From positions 124,001 to 188,000 of the forward strand of contig CAZREB010000005.1 of NCBI GenBank assembly GCA_964599095.1: a DNA stretch of 64,000 nt, read 5' to 3'. Numbering within the stretch: the stretch's first letter is position 1; the number at the start of each line of letters is the position of its first letter. This DNA is from SZAS-79 sp964599095. Its GTDB lineage: Bacteria; Pseudomonadota; Gammaproteobacteria; Burkholderiales; SG8-39. Shown piece by piece: positions 8,010-17,259 of this stretch. The notes below the pieces were generated by a model, which searched no databases, was not told the origin of the DNA, and saw nothing but the letters and a program-made list of their open reading frames with translations. The translations under genes and the position numbers were made by a program.

Positions 8010-9260
8010 ATGGAACGCTTCTCCCTCGCCAGCCTCATCCGGAACTCGCTGTCCGGCCACACCGGCTGGAAGCCGTTCTGGCGCGACGCCGCGCCGAAGC
8101 AGAAGTACGACGCGATCATCGTCGGCGGCGGCGGGCACGGCCTGGCCACCGCGTACTACCTGGCGAAGAACCACGGGATCACCAATGTCGCGGTGCTCGA
8201 GAAAGGCTGGATCGGCGGCGGCAACACCGGCCGCAACACCACCATCATCCGCTCCAACTACCTCTGGAACGAAAGCGGCGCGCTGTACGAGCACGCGCTC
8301 AAGCTCTGGGAAGGGCTGAACGAGGACCTGAACATCAACCTCATGTTCAGCCAGCGCGGCGTGATCAACCTCGCGCACAACCAGTCCGACGTGCGCGAAA
8401 GCATCCGGCGGGTCGAATCCAACCGGCTGAACGGCATCGACGGCGAATGGCTGACGCCGGAGCAGGTGAAAGCGTTCTGCCCCATCATCGACATTTCGCG
8501 CACCGCGCGCTACCCGGTGCTCGGCGCGACGCTCCAGAGGCGCGGAGGCACCGCGAGGCATGACACGGTCGCATGGGGCTACGCGCGCGCAGCCGACAGC
8601 CTGGGCGTGGACATCATCCAGAATTGCGAAGTCACCGGCATCCTGCGCGAAGGCGGGCGCGTCACCGGCGTACGGACCACGCGCGGCACGATCATGGCCG
8701 ACAAGGTCGGCGTCGTCGCCGCGGGGCATACCTCGGTGGTCGCCGCGATGGCCGACATCCGGCTGCCGCTGCAGAGCCATCCGCTGCAGGCGCTGGTGTC
8801 CGAGCCGATCAAGCCGATCCACCCCTGCGTCGTCATGTCGAATGCGGTGCACGTCTACCTGAGCCAGTCGGACAAGGGCGAGCTGGTGATCGGCGCGGGG
8901 ATCGACACGTTCAACTCCTACAGCCAGCGCGGGTCCTTCCATGTGATCGAGCACCAGATGGCGGCGCTGATCGAGTTGTTCCCGATCTTCAGCCGCGTAA
9001 GGATGATGCGCACCTGGGGCGGCATCGTGGACGTCTGCCCGGACGCCTCGCCTATCGTCTCCAAGACCCCGGTGAAGGGCCTGTTCCTCAACTGCGGCTG
9101 GGGCACCGGCGGCTTCAAGGCCACGCCGGGCTCGGGCTGGGTGTTCGCCCACACGATCGCTACCGGCGAGCCGCACCCGCTGAACGCCGCATTCGCGCTC
9201 GACCGCTTTACGAGCGGCGCGCTGATCGACGAGCACGGCGCCGCGGCGGTGGCGCACTAA
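8010..9260 (+). CDS. soxB: Sarcosine oxidase subunit beta
   Basis: A 416-residue FAD-dependent oxidoreductase (DAO family). The FAD-binding motif is DAIIVGGGGHGLATAYYLA near residues 32-50, followed by GWIGGGNTGRNTTIIRSNYL, the region that carries the covalent flavin attachment site in heterotetrameric sarcosine oxidases. The C-terminal NCGWGTGGFKATPGSG is a family hallmark. It oxidatively demethylates sarcosine to glycine, passing the one-carbon unit towards tetrahydrofolate in the alpha subunit. The gene opens the soxBDAG operon, whose order matches other proteobacteria, and its stop overlaps the soxD start by one base (TAATG). Confidence 0.96.
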   Translation: MERFSLASLIRNSLSGHTGWKPFWRDAAPKQKYDAIIVGGGGHGLATAYYLAKNHGITNVAVLEKGWIGGGNTGRNTTIIRSNYLWNESGALYEHALKLWEGLNEDLNINLMFSQRGVINLAHNQSDVRESIRRVESNRLNGIDGEWLTPEQVKAFCPIIDISRTARYPVLGATLQRRGGTARHDTVAWGYARAADSLGVDIIQNCEVTGILREGGRVTGVRTTRGTIMADKVGVVAAGHTSVVAAMADIRLPLQSHPLQALVSEPIKPIHPCVVMSNAVHVYLSQSDKGELVIGAGIDTFNSYSQRGSFHVIEHQMAALIELFPIFSRVRMMRTWGGIVDVCPDASPIVSKTPVKGLFLNCGWGTGGFKATPGSGWVFAHTIATGEPHPLNAAFALDRFTSGALIDEHGAAAVAH

Positions 9261-9541
9261 TGCTGCTGATTACCTGCCCCTGGTGCGGCAACCGCGAGGA
9301 GATGGAGTTCTCCTACGGCGGCCAGGCGCATGTCGCCTACCCCAAGGACCCGCACGCGGTGTCGGATGAGGACTGGGCGCAATACCTCTTCATGCGCGAC
9401 AACCCGAAAGGGCTGTTCCTCGAGCGCTGGGTGCATACCCACGGCTGCCGGCGCTGGTTCAACGTCGCGCGCCACACGGTGACGCACGAGATCAGCGCCG
9501 TCTACAAACCCGGCGAACCGCCGCCGGTGGCGAAGCCATGA
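9260..9541 (+). CDS. soxD: Sarcosine oxidase subunit delta
   Basis: A 93-residue small subunit. The N-terminal CPWCGNREEMEFSYGG and the later THGCRRWFNVARHT supply the Cys/His ligands that hold zinc in SoxD. The sequence DPHAVSDEDWAQYLFMRDNP is typical of the family. It starts at an ATG overlapping the soxB stop (TAATG) and its stop overlaps the soxA start by 4 nt, so translation of the three genes is coupled. It is a structural subunit of the heterotetramer with no known catalysis of its own. Confidence 0.95.
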   Translation: MLLITCPWCGNREEMEFSYGGQAHVAYPKDPHAVSDEDWAQYLFMRDNPKGLFLERWVHTHGCRRWFNVARHTVTHEISAVYKPGEPPPVAKP

Positions 9542-12500
9542 GCGGCGAAGCCTCGAACCCGTTGCGCATCGCCGGCGCCGGCCGCGTCGACCGCAATCGA
9601 CCCGTGGCCTTCACATTCAACGGGCGCAGGCTCCAGGGCTATGCGGGCGACACGCTCGCCTCTGCGCTGCTTGCCAACGGCATCCACCTGGTTGCCCGCA
9701 GCTTCAAGTACCACCGGCCGCGCGGAATGCTCACCGCCGGCAACGAGGAACCGAACGCCATCGTGCAGCTCGAGCGCGGGCCGTACACGGAGCCGAACCT
9801 GCGCGCCACCGAGATCGAACTCTATGCCGACCTCGACGCCTCGAGCGTGAACTGCTTTCCGAGCGTCGATTTCGACCTGCGGGCGATCAACAGCCTCGCC
9901 TCCTCGATCCTCGTGGCCGGCTTTTACAACAAGACCTTCATGTGGCCCAAAGGCTTCTGGAAGAAGGTCTACGAGCCCGCGCTCCGCGCCGCAGCCGGTC
10001 TCGGCGTCGCGCCCGAAGCGCCGGATCCGGACACTTACGACCGGATGCACTGGCATTGCGACGTGCTCATCGTCGGCGCCGGGCCGGCCGGACTGGCGGC
10101 GGCGCTGCAGGCCGCTCGCCAGGGCGTACGCACCGTGATCGTCGAGGAATCCCGGGAAGCCGGTGGCAGCCTGTTGCAACGCCCGTCCACGATCGCCGGC
10201 CTCCCCGGCGACGCCTGGGCCGAAAAGGCTTCCGCTGAACTGGCCGCAATGCCGAACGTGCTGTTGCTGACCCGCACGTCGGTCTTCGGGTACTACGACC
10301 ACAACTACCTGATGGCGGTCGAGCACCGCACCGACCACCAAGGCCCGGGCCGCACCGCCGGTGTCGCCAGAAAGCGGCTCTGGCATTTCCGTGCAAAGCG
10401 CGTGATTCTTGCGACGGGTGCGCACGAGCGCCCGATCGTGTTCGGCAACAACGACCTGCCCGGCATCGTGCTCGCAAACGCGGCGTGTGCCTACGCCACC
10501 CGATACGGCGTGGCCCTCGGCAAGGCGGGCGCAGCGTTCGTCAACAACGATCACGGCTTCGCCCTTGCACTCGAGACCCATGCGGCTGCAGGGAACCTCA
10601 CGCTGATCGTCGACGTGCGCGCGGATCCCGGCGACGCACTGATGACGCGCGCCGCAGCCGCCGGCGTACGCGTGCTGCGGGGCTCCGTGGTCGCCTGCGC
10701 CCACGGCGGCAAGCGCGTGAGCAGCATCGACATCCGCCCGGTCCAGGGCGCAGGGATCGTGCGTGTCGCCTGCGACCATGTGCTCGTGTCCGGGGGGCTC
10801 AATCCCGCGGTCCACCTTTACAGCCAGGCGCCAGGCAAACTGCGATACGACGCGCAATTCGCCTGCTTCCTGCCGGACCAATGCATCCAGGCGGTCGAAG
10901 TGGCCGGCGCGCTGAATGGGCGCTTTTCGCTCGATTCCGCCCTTGCGGACGGGACTGCAGCGGGCAAGCGCACACTGGCGATGCTCGGCAAGGCAGTCGA
11001 GGCCGACACGCCGGCCGGCATGACCGACGACCTCCGCATCCAGCCGCTCTGGTCGGTGCAGGCACAACTCGGCGAGAAGCTCCCGGGCAAGCACTTCGTC
11101 GACTACCAGAACGACGTGACCGAGGCCGACATCCTGCTCGCTTCGCGAGAAGGCTTCCGCTCGGTCGAGCACACCAAGCGCTACACGACGACCGGTATGG
11201 CGACCGACCAGGGCAAGACCTCGAACGTCATCGGCCTGGCCCTCCTTGCAGGCTCGCTCGGCAAGCCGATTCCCGAAGTCGGCACCACGACCTTCCGGCC
11301 GCCGTTTACGCCGGTCACGTTCGGTGCGATCGCCGGGCGCGACCGCGGCTCGCTGTCGGACCCGGTGCGCATGACGCCGATGCACTCGTGGCACGTCGAG
11401 AACGGCGCGGTTTTCGAAGACGTCGGCCAATGGAAGCGCCCCTGGTACTTCCCCAGGCCGGGCGAAGACCTGCATGCCGCCGTTGCGCGCGAGACCAAGG
11501 CGCTGCGCACGACCGCCGGCGTGATGGACGCTACCACGCTGGGCAAGATCGACATCCAGGGCGCGGATGCCGCCGAATTTCTGAACCGGATCTACACCAA
11601 CGCGTGGACCAAGCTCGCCGTCGGCAGTTGCCGGTACGGCGTGATGTGCAAGCCCGACGGCATGGTGATGGACGACGGCGTCACCGCACGCCTCGCCGAA
11701 GACCGCTTCCTGATGACCACGACCACCGGCAATGCGGCGCGCGTCCTCGACTGGCTGGAAGAGTGGCTGCAGACGGAGTGGCCGGACCTCAGGGTGTATT
11801 GCACGACAGTCACCGAGCAATGGGCCACCACGGCGGTCGTGGGCCCGAACGCCCGCAAGATCCTCCAGGCGCTCGCGCCGGGCATGGACTTCTCGAACGC
11901 CGCGTTCCCTTTCATGACCTTCCGCGAAGGCGTGGTCGCCGGCCTCGAGGCGCGCGTGTTCCGGATCAGTTTCAACGGCGAGCTCTCGTATGAGATCAAC
12001 GTGCCGTCGTGGCACGGGCTGGCGTTGTGGAAGGCGGTGATCGAGGCCGGCAAGCCGCACGGCCTCACGCCTTACGGCACCGAGACCATGCACGTGGCGC
12101 GAGCCGAGAAGGGCTACATCATCATAGGCCAGGAAACCGACGGCACCGTCACCCCGCAGGACGTCGGGCTCGAATGGGCGGTGTCGAAGCAGAAGGATTT
12201 CATCGGCAAGCGCTCGTTTTCGCGCAGCGACTCCAGCCGCGCAGGGAGAAAGCAACTGGTCGGATTGCTGCCGCAGGACAAGGCTTTCGTGGCGGCCGAA
12301 GGCTCGCACCTCGTCGCGAGCCCCGAGCGCTCCGCCTTCGACCCGGTGCGCGGCAGCCCGTCGATCGGCCACATCACCTCCAGTTACTACAGCCCCAACC
12401 TGGAATCGGCCTTTGCGCTCGCACTGGTTGCCGACGGTCGCGCGATGCACGGCAAGACGGTGTATGCGGTAAAGGGCGCGCGTCTCGAGCCGATGCTGGT

Positions 12501-12555
12501 GACCGACCCGGTATTCATCGACAAGGAAGGCAAGCGCCGTGACGGCATCGACTGA
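9538..12555 (+). CDS. soxA: Sarcosine oxidase subunit alpha
   Basis: A 1005-residue large subunit of normal length. Domain order: an N-terminal ferredoxin-like 2Fe-2S_4 fold without its cluster (residues about 20-105, SFKYHRPRGMLTAGNEEPNA); an NAD/FAD Rossmann domain starting VLIVGAGPAGLAAALQAARQ at about 175; and a GcvT/aminomethyltransferase domain from about 635 to the end (MDATTLGKIDIQG, ELSYEINVPS, GLTPYGTETMHVARAEKGYI). The last domain transfers the methyl-derived carbon to tetrahydrofolate, giving 5,10-methylene-THF. It starts inside the soxD stop and ends 17 nt into soxG. Confidence 0.96.
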   Translation: MSGEASNPLRIAGAGRVDRNRPVAFTFNGRRLQGYAGDTLASALLANGIHLVARSFKYHRPRGMLTAGNEEPNAIVQLERGPYTEPNLRATEIELYADLDASSVNCFPSVDFDLRAINSLASSILVAGFYNKTFMWPKGFWKKVYEPALRAAAGLGVAPEAPDPDTYDRMHWHCDVLIVGAGPAGLAAALQAARQGVRTVIVEESREAGGSLLQRPSTIAGLPGDAWAEKASAELAAMPNVLLLTRTSVFGYYDHNYLMAVEHRTDHQGPGRTAGVARKRLWHFRAKRVILATGAHERPIVFGNNDLPGIVLANAACAYATRYGVALGKAGAAFVNNDHGFALALETHAAAGNLTLIVDVRADPGDALMTRAAAAGVRVLRGSVVACAHGGKRVSSIDIRPVQGAGIVRVACDHVLVSGGLNPAVHLYSQAPGKLRYDAQFACFLPDQCIQAVEVAGALNGRFSLDSALADGTAAGKRTLAMLGKAVEADTPAGMTDDLRIQPLWSVQAQLGEKLPGKHFVDYQNDVTEADILLASREGFRSVEHTKRYTTTGMATDQGKTSNVIGLALLAGSLGKPIPEVGTTTFRPPFTPVTFGAIAGRDRGSLSDPVRMTPMHSWHVENGAVFEDVGQWKRPWYFPRPGEDLHAAVARETKALRTTAGVMDATTLGKIDIQGADAAEFLNRIYTNAWTKLAVGSCRYGVMCKPDGMVMDDGVTARLAEDRFLMTTTTGNAARVLDWLEEWLQTEWPDLRVYCTTVTEQWATTAVVGPNARKILQALAPGMDFSNAAFPFMTFREGVVAGLEARVFRISFNGELSYEINVPSWHGLALWKAVIEAGKPHGLTPYGTETMHVARAEKGYIIIGQETDGTVTPQDVGLEWAVSKQKDFIGKRSFSRSDSSRAGRKQLVGLLPQDKAFVAAEGSHLVASPERSAFDPVRGSPSIGHITSSYYSPNLESAFALALVADGRAMHGKTVYAVKGARLEPMLVTDPVFIDKEGKRRDGID

Positions 12556-13168
12556 CCGCGCCTCGCCGCTCGCTGCCTGGTCCACGCGTTTCGTGACGGC
12601 GAGCGCGGATCCTGCCGCGTTTACGATCCGCGAAGTGCCGTTTGCGGCACAGGTCAACCTGCGCCTGGATGCGGCGACCCATGGCGGCAAGGTGCGCGCA
12701 GTGCTCGGTTGCGACCTTCCGGTAAGTGCCAACACGTGGAGCGCCGGCAACGAGGGCTCGGTCCTCTGGCTCGGGCCGGACGAGTGGCTGGTGGTGGCGG
12801 CCGAGGGGCGCAACGACAAGCTCTGCGCCGAACTGCGCGCCGCGCTCCAGGGCGTCCACCATTCGGTCACCGATGTTTCCGCCAATCGCACGATCATCGA
12901 GATCGCCGGCGCCGAAGCGCGGCTCGCGCTGGCCAAAGGGTGCCCGCTCGACCTGCACGGCAACGCGTTCAGGCCGCCGCAATGCGCGCAGACCCTGCTG
13001 GCCAAGTCCCAGGTGATCCTGCAGTGCATCGACGGACGGCCGGTATTGCGGCTGTTCGTGCGGATTTCATTTGCACCTTACGTTGCCGAATGGCTGCTGG
13101 ACGCGGCCGCGGAACTCGCCGCATCCCGCGGCATCGACACCGGGCGCATCGCAGAACGGCTCGCCTGA
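12539..13168 (+). CDS. soxG: Sarcosine oxidase subunit gamma
   Basis: A 209-residue protein with a GcvT-like fold fragment: LRLDAATHGGKVRAVLGCDL, GSVLWLGPDEWLVVAAEG (the conserved LGPDEWL signature of SoxG), HHSVTDVSANRTIIEIAG and CPLDLHGNAFRPPQCAQTLL. The start is a GTG inside the last codons of soxA, consistent with translational coupling. It is the small partner that closes the heterotetramer next to the alpha-subunit folate domain. With it the full soxBDAG set is present and intact. Confidence 0.94.
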   Translation: MTASTDRASPLAAWSTRFVTASADPAAFTIREVPFAAQVNLRLDAATHGGKVRAVLGCDLPVSANTWSAGNEGSVLWLGPDEWLVVAAEGRNDKLCAELRAALQGVHHSVTDVSANRTIIEIAGAEARLALAKGCPLDLHGNAFRPPQCAQTLLAKSQVILQCIDGRPVLRLFVRISFAPYVAEWLLDAAAELAASRGIDTGRIAERLA

Positions 13169-13192
13169 ACCGCATACAAAGGAGGCAAGGCC

Positions 13193-14854
13193 ATGAGCAA
13201 GATCACCGTGTTCACCGCCCGCAAGGTCGTCACGATGGATCCGGGCCGGCCCGCAGCCGAGGCGGTGGCAGTCATGGACGGCCGGATCGTGTCGACCGGC
13301 AGCCTCGAATCGATGCAGCCCTGGCTGAAGCGCCACGAGCACGCGATCGACCGGACGCTGGAAGGCAAGGTCATCCTGCCGGGGCTGATCGACCCGCACA
13401 CGCACTTCACGATGTCGGCGGGCTACCTGATGCTGCACTACATCGGCCCGATCGAATCCCCGGGCCCGAACGGCATGAATCCCGCGTTGCTCACCCATGA
13501 ACAGGTGATTGCCAAGCTGCGCGCGGCGCATGCCGGGGAGCCGGACCCGAAGAAGCCGATGATCGCCTGGGGGCTGGACCCCGCGATCCAGGGCGGCCAC
13601 CTGCACCGCGACGAACTCGACGCGATCAGCAAGGACCGCCCGATGTGGGTCATCTCCTACGCGCCCCACTTCTTCTACCTGAACAGCGCCGCGATCGAAT
13701 ACACCGGCATCAAGGCGGACACCACCGTACACGGCGTACAGCGCTATCCGGACGGCCGGCTGAGCGGCGTGTTCGTCGAGATCGAGGCCGGCCGCATGGC
13801 CTTGGGCGGCATGCGCCTCGTGATCCAGAAAGGCGGCGGCATCAACGGCCTGCGCATGATGGGCGACACCGCGAAGCGCGCCGGCATCACGACGACCGCG
13901 GAAATGGTGTTCGGCTTCAACGATTTCGAGCTCGAATGGAAGATGCACGTGGACGCGGTGAACGACCCCGGCTTCCCGCTGCGCATGGCGCTGGTGCCGC
14001 TCGAGAACCCGCTCTTCAAGACCCACGCGGACAAGTCGGCCGATTTCCTGCTCGGCATGGCCAAAGAGCGCAACAACGACAAGTTGTTCCTGCACGGCAT
14101 CAAGTTCCTGTCCGACGGCTCCTTCCCGGCGATGTCGCTGCGCCTGAACTTTCCCGGCTACCTCGACGGCAGCAACGGGCTGCGCAACGACGTGCCGTGG
14201 GACGAGCTGCCGGCGCGCATGCTGCCGTTCTGGAAGGCCGGCATCCAGATCCACTGTCACGCCAACGGCGACGAGGCGATCGACGCGTCGCTCAACGCGC
14301 TCGCGCGCCTGCAGGAGATGCACCCGCGCTTCGATCACCGCTTCACGATCGAGCATTACTGCATCAGCACGCCGGACCAGGCGCGCAGGCTGAAGGCGCT
14401 GGGCGGTTGCGCCAGCGTCAACAACTACTTCGTCCACTACCGCAGCCAGCTGCACAGCGAACAGGGATTCGGCCCCGACCGGTCGGAAGCGGTCGCGCGG
14501 CTGGGTTCGCTGGAGCGCGAAGGGGTCGTCTTTGCGCTGCATTCGGACTTCTCGCTCGTGGTAGTGCCGATGCACCCGCTCACCGCCGCCTGGGCCGCGG
14601 TCAATCGCGTGGCGCTCGACGGCAAAACCGTCATGGCGCCGGGAGAGCGCATCGGCGTGGAAAGAGCGCTGCGCGCGGTGACGATCGATGCGGCCTACGT
14701 GCTCGGCATCGAAAACAAGGTCGGCAGCCTCGAGCCCGGCAAGTTCGCCGACTTCGCGATCCTCGAAAAGGACCCCTTCGAGGTCGACAAGATGGCGATC
14801 CGCGACATCCCGGTCTGGGGCACCGCGCTCGGCGGCAAGCTGCAGCCGGCGTGA
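13193..14854 (+). CDS. YtcJ-type amidohydrolase
   Basis: A 553-residue cytoplasmic amidohydrolase of the YtcJ/amidohydro_3 branch. The N-terminal sandwich (FTARKVVTMDPGRPAAEAVA) leads to the metal motif ILPGLIDPHTHF near residue 66; further conserved pieces are HFFYLNSAAIEYTGI, HCHANGDEAIDASL near 360, FTIEHYCISTP and ALHSDFSL. It is preceded by a good ribosome site (AAAGGAGGC, 13179-13187) and starts 24 nt after soxG, so it is probably in the same transcript. The reaction is unknown: the family hydrolyses amides or cyclic amides. Its place in the sarcosine operon hints at an N-methyl or creatinine-like compound upstream of sarcosine, which is inference only. Confidence 0.85.
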   Translation: MSKITVFTARKVVTMDPGRPAAEAVAVMDGRIVSTGSLESMQPWLKRHEHAIDRTLEGKVILPGLIDPHTHFTMSAGYLMLHYIGPIESPGPNGMNPALLTHEQVIAKLRAAHAGEPDPKKPMIAWGLDPAIQGGHLHRDELDAISKDRPMWVISYAPHFFYLNSAAIEYTGIKADTTVHGVQRYPDGRLSGVFVEIEAGRMALGGMRLVIQKGGGINGLRMMGDTAKRAGITTTAEMVFGFNDFELEWKMHVDAVNDPGFPLRMALVPLENPLFKTHADKSADFLLGMAKERNNDKLFLHGIKFLSDGSFPAMSLRLNFPGYLDGSNGLRNDVPWDELPARMLPFWKAGIQIHCHANGDEAIDASLNALARLQEMHPRFDHRFTIEHYCISTPDQARRLKALGGCASVNNYFVHYRSQLHSEQGFGPDRSEAVARLGSLEREGVVFALHSDFSLVVVPMHPLTAAWAAVNRVALDGKTVMAPGERIGVERALRAVTIDAAYVLGIENKVGSLEPGKFADFAILEKDPFEVDKMAIRDIPVWGTALGGKLQPA

Positions 14855-15873
14855 AACTCCCCCAACAGGCTTCGACCGAGCAGGCCTGGCAGATGCTGTC
14901 GGGCTTCATCCAGGCGGCGCAGATGATCCCGCAGGCGCAACGCGCGGCCGACGGGTCGCTGCCGCTGACGGTGATAGGCGGGTTTCTCGGCGCAGGCAAG
15001 ACCACGCTGCTCAATCGACTGCTGTCGGGCGACCACGGCCTGCGGATCGCGGTGCTGGTGAACGACTTCGGGCGGATCAACATTGACGCGGCGCTCGTGC
15101 GTTCGCGGACCGAAGACACCATCAGCCTCGCCAACGGGTGCGCCTGCTGCACGATCGCGGGCGACCTCACCAAGACCCTGCTCGCCCTCGCCGCGCGCGA
15201 GGACCCGCCCGAGGCGATCGTGCTCGAAGCGAGCGGCCTCGCGGACCCGCTGGGCATCGCGCAGGTGGCGCTGGCGAATCCTGCGCTCCGGCTGGACGGC
15301 ATCCTCGCGCTCGTCGATGCGGAAGCCGCAGGTCGGATTGCGGCGGATCCGGCGTGTTCGGCAACGTTTGCCTCGCAGGTCGGCGCCGCCGATCTCGTGA
15401 TCCTGAACAAGACGGACCTTGTCGATGCGATCGCGCTCGCCAACACCCATGCGCTTGTGGGCACTCTCGCCCCCGGCAAGCCGGTGATCGAGACCACCGG
15501 CGCCGATGTCCCGTCCGAAGTCGTGCTCGGGATCCGCAGCGAGCGCGACCTGCCCCGCCAGTCGGCCGTTCCAGCCGGCCACGCCGATCCCTTTCGCAGC
15601 TGGAGCGCCGAGACCGATGCGCCTCTCGACGGCGAGCGGCTGCGTGCGATGCTGGATTCCCTGCCCGCGGGAACGCTGCGCGCCAAGGGCGTTCTTTGGC
15701 TGTCCACCGATCCCGCGCGCCGGACGGTATTCCAGCGGGTCGGGCCGCGCTGGAGCTATGTGACGGACGATTGGGGCGGCGAAACGCCGCACTCCAGCCT
15801 CGCGGTGATCGGCCCGGCGGGCAGCCTGGACGCAGTCGCGCTCTCGCGCCAGTTCGAAGCCTGCCGGGCCTGA
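14851..15873 (+). CDS. CobW/COG0523-family GTP-binding metallochaperone
   Basis: A 340-residue G3E GTPase beginning at a GTG that overlaps the stop of the amidohydrolase by 4 nt (GTGA). Walker A is GGFLGAGKTTLLNRLLSG at about residues 46-63, the metal-binding CxCC sits in NGCACCTI near 97, Walker B/switch residues are in VLEASGLADPLG, and the guanine motif is LNKTD. A CobW C-terminal domain follows (GVLWLSTDPARRTVFQRVG). COG0523 proteins deliver zinc or other metals to partner enzymes. Translational coupling to a metal-dependent amidohydrolase suggests that enzyme as its client, as seen for other amidohydrolase/COG0523 pairs. Confidence 0.87.
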   Translation: MKLPQQASTEQAWQMLSGFIQAAQMIPQAQRAADGSLPLTVIGGFLGAGKTTLLNRLLSGDHGLRIAVLVNDFGRINIDAALVRSRTEDTISLANGCACCTIAGDLTKTLLALAAREDPPEAIVLEASGLADPLGIAQVALANPALRLDGILALVDAEAAGRIAADPACSATFASQVGAADLVILNKTDLVDAIALANTHALVGTLAPGKPVIETTGADVPSEVVLGIRSERDLPRQSAVPAGHADPFRSWSAETDAPLDGERLRAMLDSLPAGTLRAKGVLWLSTDPARRTVFQRVGPRWSYVTDDWGGETPHSSLAVIGPAGSLDAVALSRQFEACRA

Positions 15874-15878
15874 CGCGG

Positions 15879-17249
15879 TTGGACATCAGCGTCTTCGACC
15901 TGTTCAAGATCGGCATCGGCCCTTCGAGCAGCCACACGGTCGGCCCGATGCGGGCCGCGCGCAAGGCGCTGGAAGACCTGCCGGACCTCGCCAAAGTCGT
16001 GCGCGTGAAAGTCATCCTGTACGGCTCGCTCGCCCTCACCGGCCGCGGCCATGGCACCGACAAGGCGATCATCCTCGGGCTGTCGGGCCTGCGCCAGGAT
16101 ACCGTCGACCCCGAGGTCCTCCCGGCACTGCTGGACGCCGTGGCGCTCGATGGCGAAATATCGCTGCTGGGCAGGCACGCTGTGCCGTTCTCGATCGCGG
16201 ACGACATCGAATTTCGCGGCACCGAGTCGCTGCCTTTCCACCCGAACGCCTTGCGCGTGGTCGCGACGTTCGACGACGGTTCGGCCGGCGAAGCGGTGTT
16301 CTACTCGATCGGCGGCGGCTTCATCGTCAAGGAAGGCGAGGCCGGCGACCGCACTGGGGCGGACCGCGCGGCGGCCCCGCTCGCCTACGCAAGCGCGGAC
16401 GAACTGCTGCGCATCGGGCGCGCGCGCAACCTGCGGATCCACGAGGTCGTGCGCGCGAACGAGCGCGCCTGGCACGGCGACGCCGAGATCGACGCCGGGC
16501 TCGACGCAATCCACCGGGCGATGCGTGCGTGCATCGACCGCGGGCTGGTCACCGAAGGGATCCTGCCCGGCGGCCTGAACGTGCGGCGGCGGGCGCCCGG
16601 CATGTACCGGCAACTGAAAGCCGCCGGCGCGAAGATGCCCCACGAGGTCATGGACTGGATCAGCCTGTTCGCGATCGCAGTCAACGAAGAGAACGCTGCC
16701 GGCAGCCGCGTGGTCACCGCCCCGACCAACGGCGCGGCCGGCATCATTCCGGCAGTCATGCGTTACTACGAAGACTTCTGCCCCGGGGCCACGCCCAGCG
16801 GCCTGCGCGACTTCCTGCTGGCTGCGGCGGCGGTCGGCGCCCTTTTCAAGCGCAACGCCTCGATCTCCGGCGCCGAAGTCGGCTGCCAGGGCGAAGTGGG
16901 CGCGGCCTGCGCGATGGCGGCCGCCGGCCTGTGCGCCGCACTGGGCGGCACCAACGAACAGGTCGAGAACGCGGCCGAGATCGGCATCGAGCACCACCTG
17001 GGCATGACCTGCGACCCGATCGGCGGGCTGGTGCAGATCCCGTGCATCGAGAGGAACGCAATGGGCGCGATCAAGGCGATCAACGCGGCGTCGCTCGCGC
17101 TGCGCGGCGACGGCGCTCACAACGTCAGCCTCGACCAGGCGATCGAGACCGTGAAGACCACCGGTGCCGACATGCAGCACAAGTACAAGGAAACCGCGCT
17201 CGGCGGCCTTGCGATCAACGTGCTGCCGGTCAGCCGGGTGGAATGCTAG
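15879..17249 (+). CDS. sdaA: L-serine ammonia-lyase (L-serine deaminase), iron-sulfur type
   Basis: A 456-residue enzyme converting L-serine to pyruvate and ammonia. The N-terminus LDISVFDLFKIGIGPSSSHT matches the family start, so I use the TTG at 15879 (no ATG is available nearby). The cluster cysteines are in GAEVGCQGEVGAACAMAAAG, GMTCDPIGGLVQIPCIERN; the catalytic region PTNGAAGIIPAVMRYY is also intact. It lies 5 nt after the CobW gene, in the sarcosine operon. Glycine and methylene-THF from sarcosine would be joined to serine by GlyA (not in the window), and this enzyme would feed it into pyruvate, as in pseudomonad sox loci. Confidence 0.95.
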   Translation: MDISVFDLFKIGIGPSSSHTVGPMRAARKALEDLPDLAKVVRVKVILYGSLALTGRGHGTDKAIILGLSGLRQDTVDPEVLPALLDAVALDGEISLLGRHAVPFSIADDIEFRGTESLPFHPNALRVVATFDDGSAGEAVFYSIGGGFIVKEGEAGDRTGADRAAAPLAYASADELLRIGRARNLRIHEVVRANERAWHGDAEIDAGLDAIHRAMRACIDRGLVTEGILPGGLNVRRRAPGMYRQLKAAGAKMPHEVMDWISLFAIAVNEENAAGSRVVTAPTNGAAGIIPAVMRYYEDFCPGATPSGLRDFLLAAAAVGALFKRNASISGAEVGCQGEVGAACAMAAAGLCAALGGTNEQVENAAEIGIEHHLGMTCDPIGGLVQIPCIERNAMGAIKAINAASLALRGDGAHNVSLDQAIETVKTTGADMQHKYKETALGGLAINVLPVSRVEC

Positions 17250-17259
17250 GCTTACGCCT

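Noticed and set aside
9502..13029. A very long open frame on the minus strand opposite soxA and soxG
   Set aside because: It lies antisense to well-conserved sox genes, has Arg/Gly/Ala/His-rich composition without motifs, and arises from high-GC codon bias.
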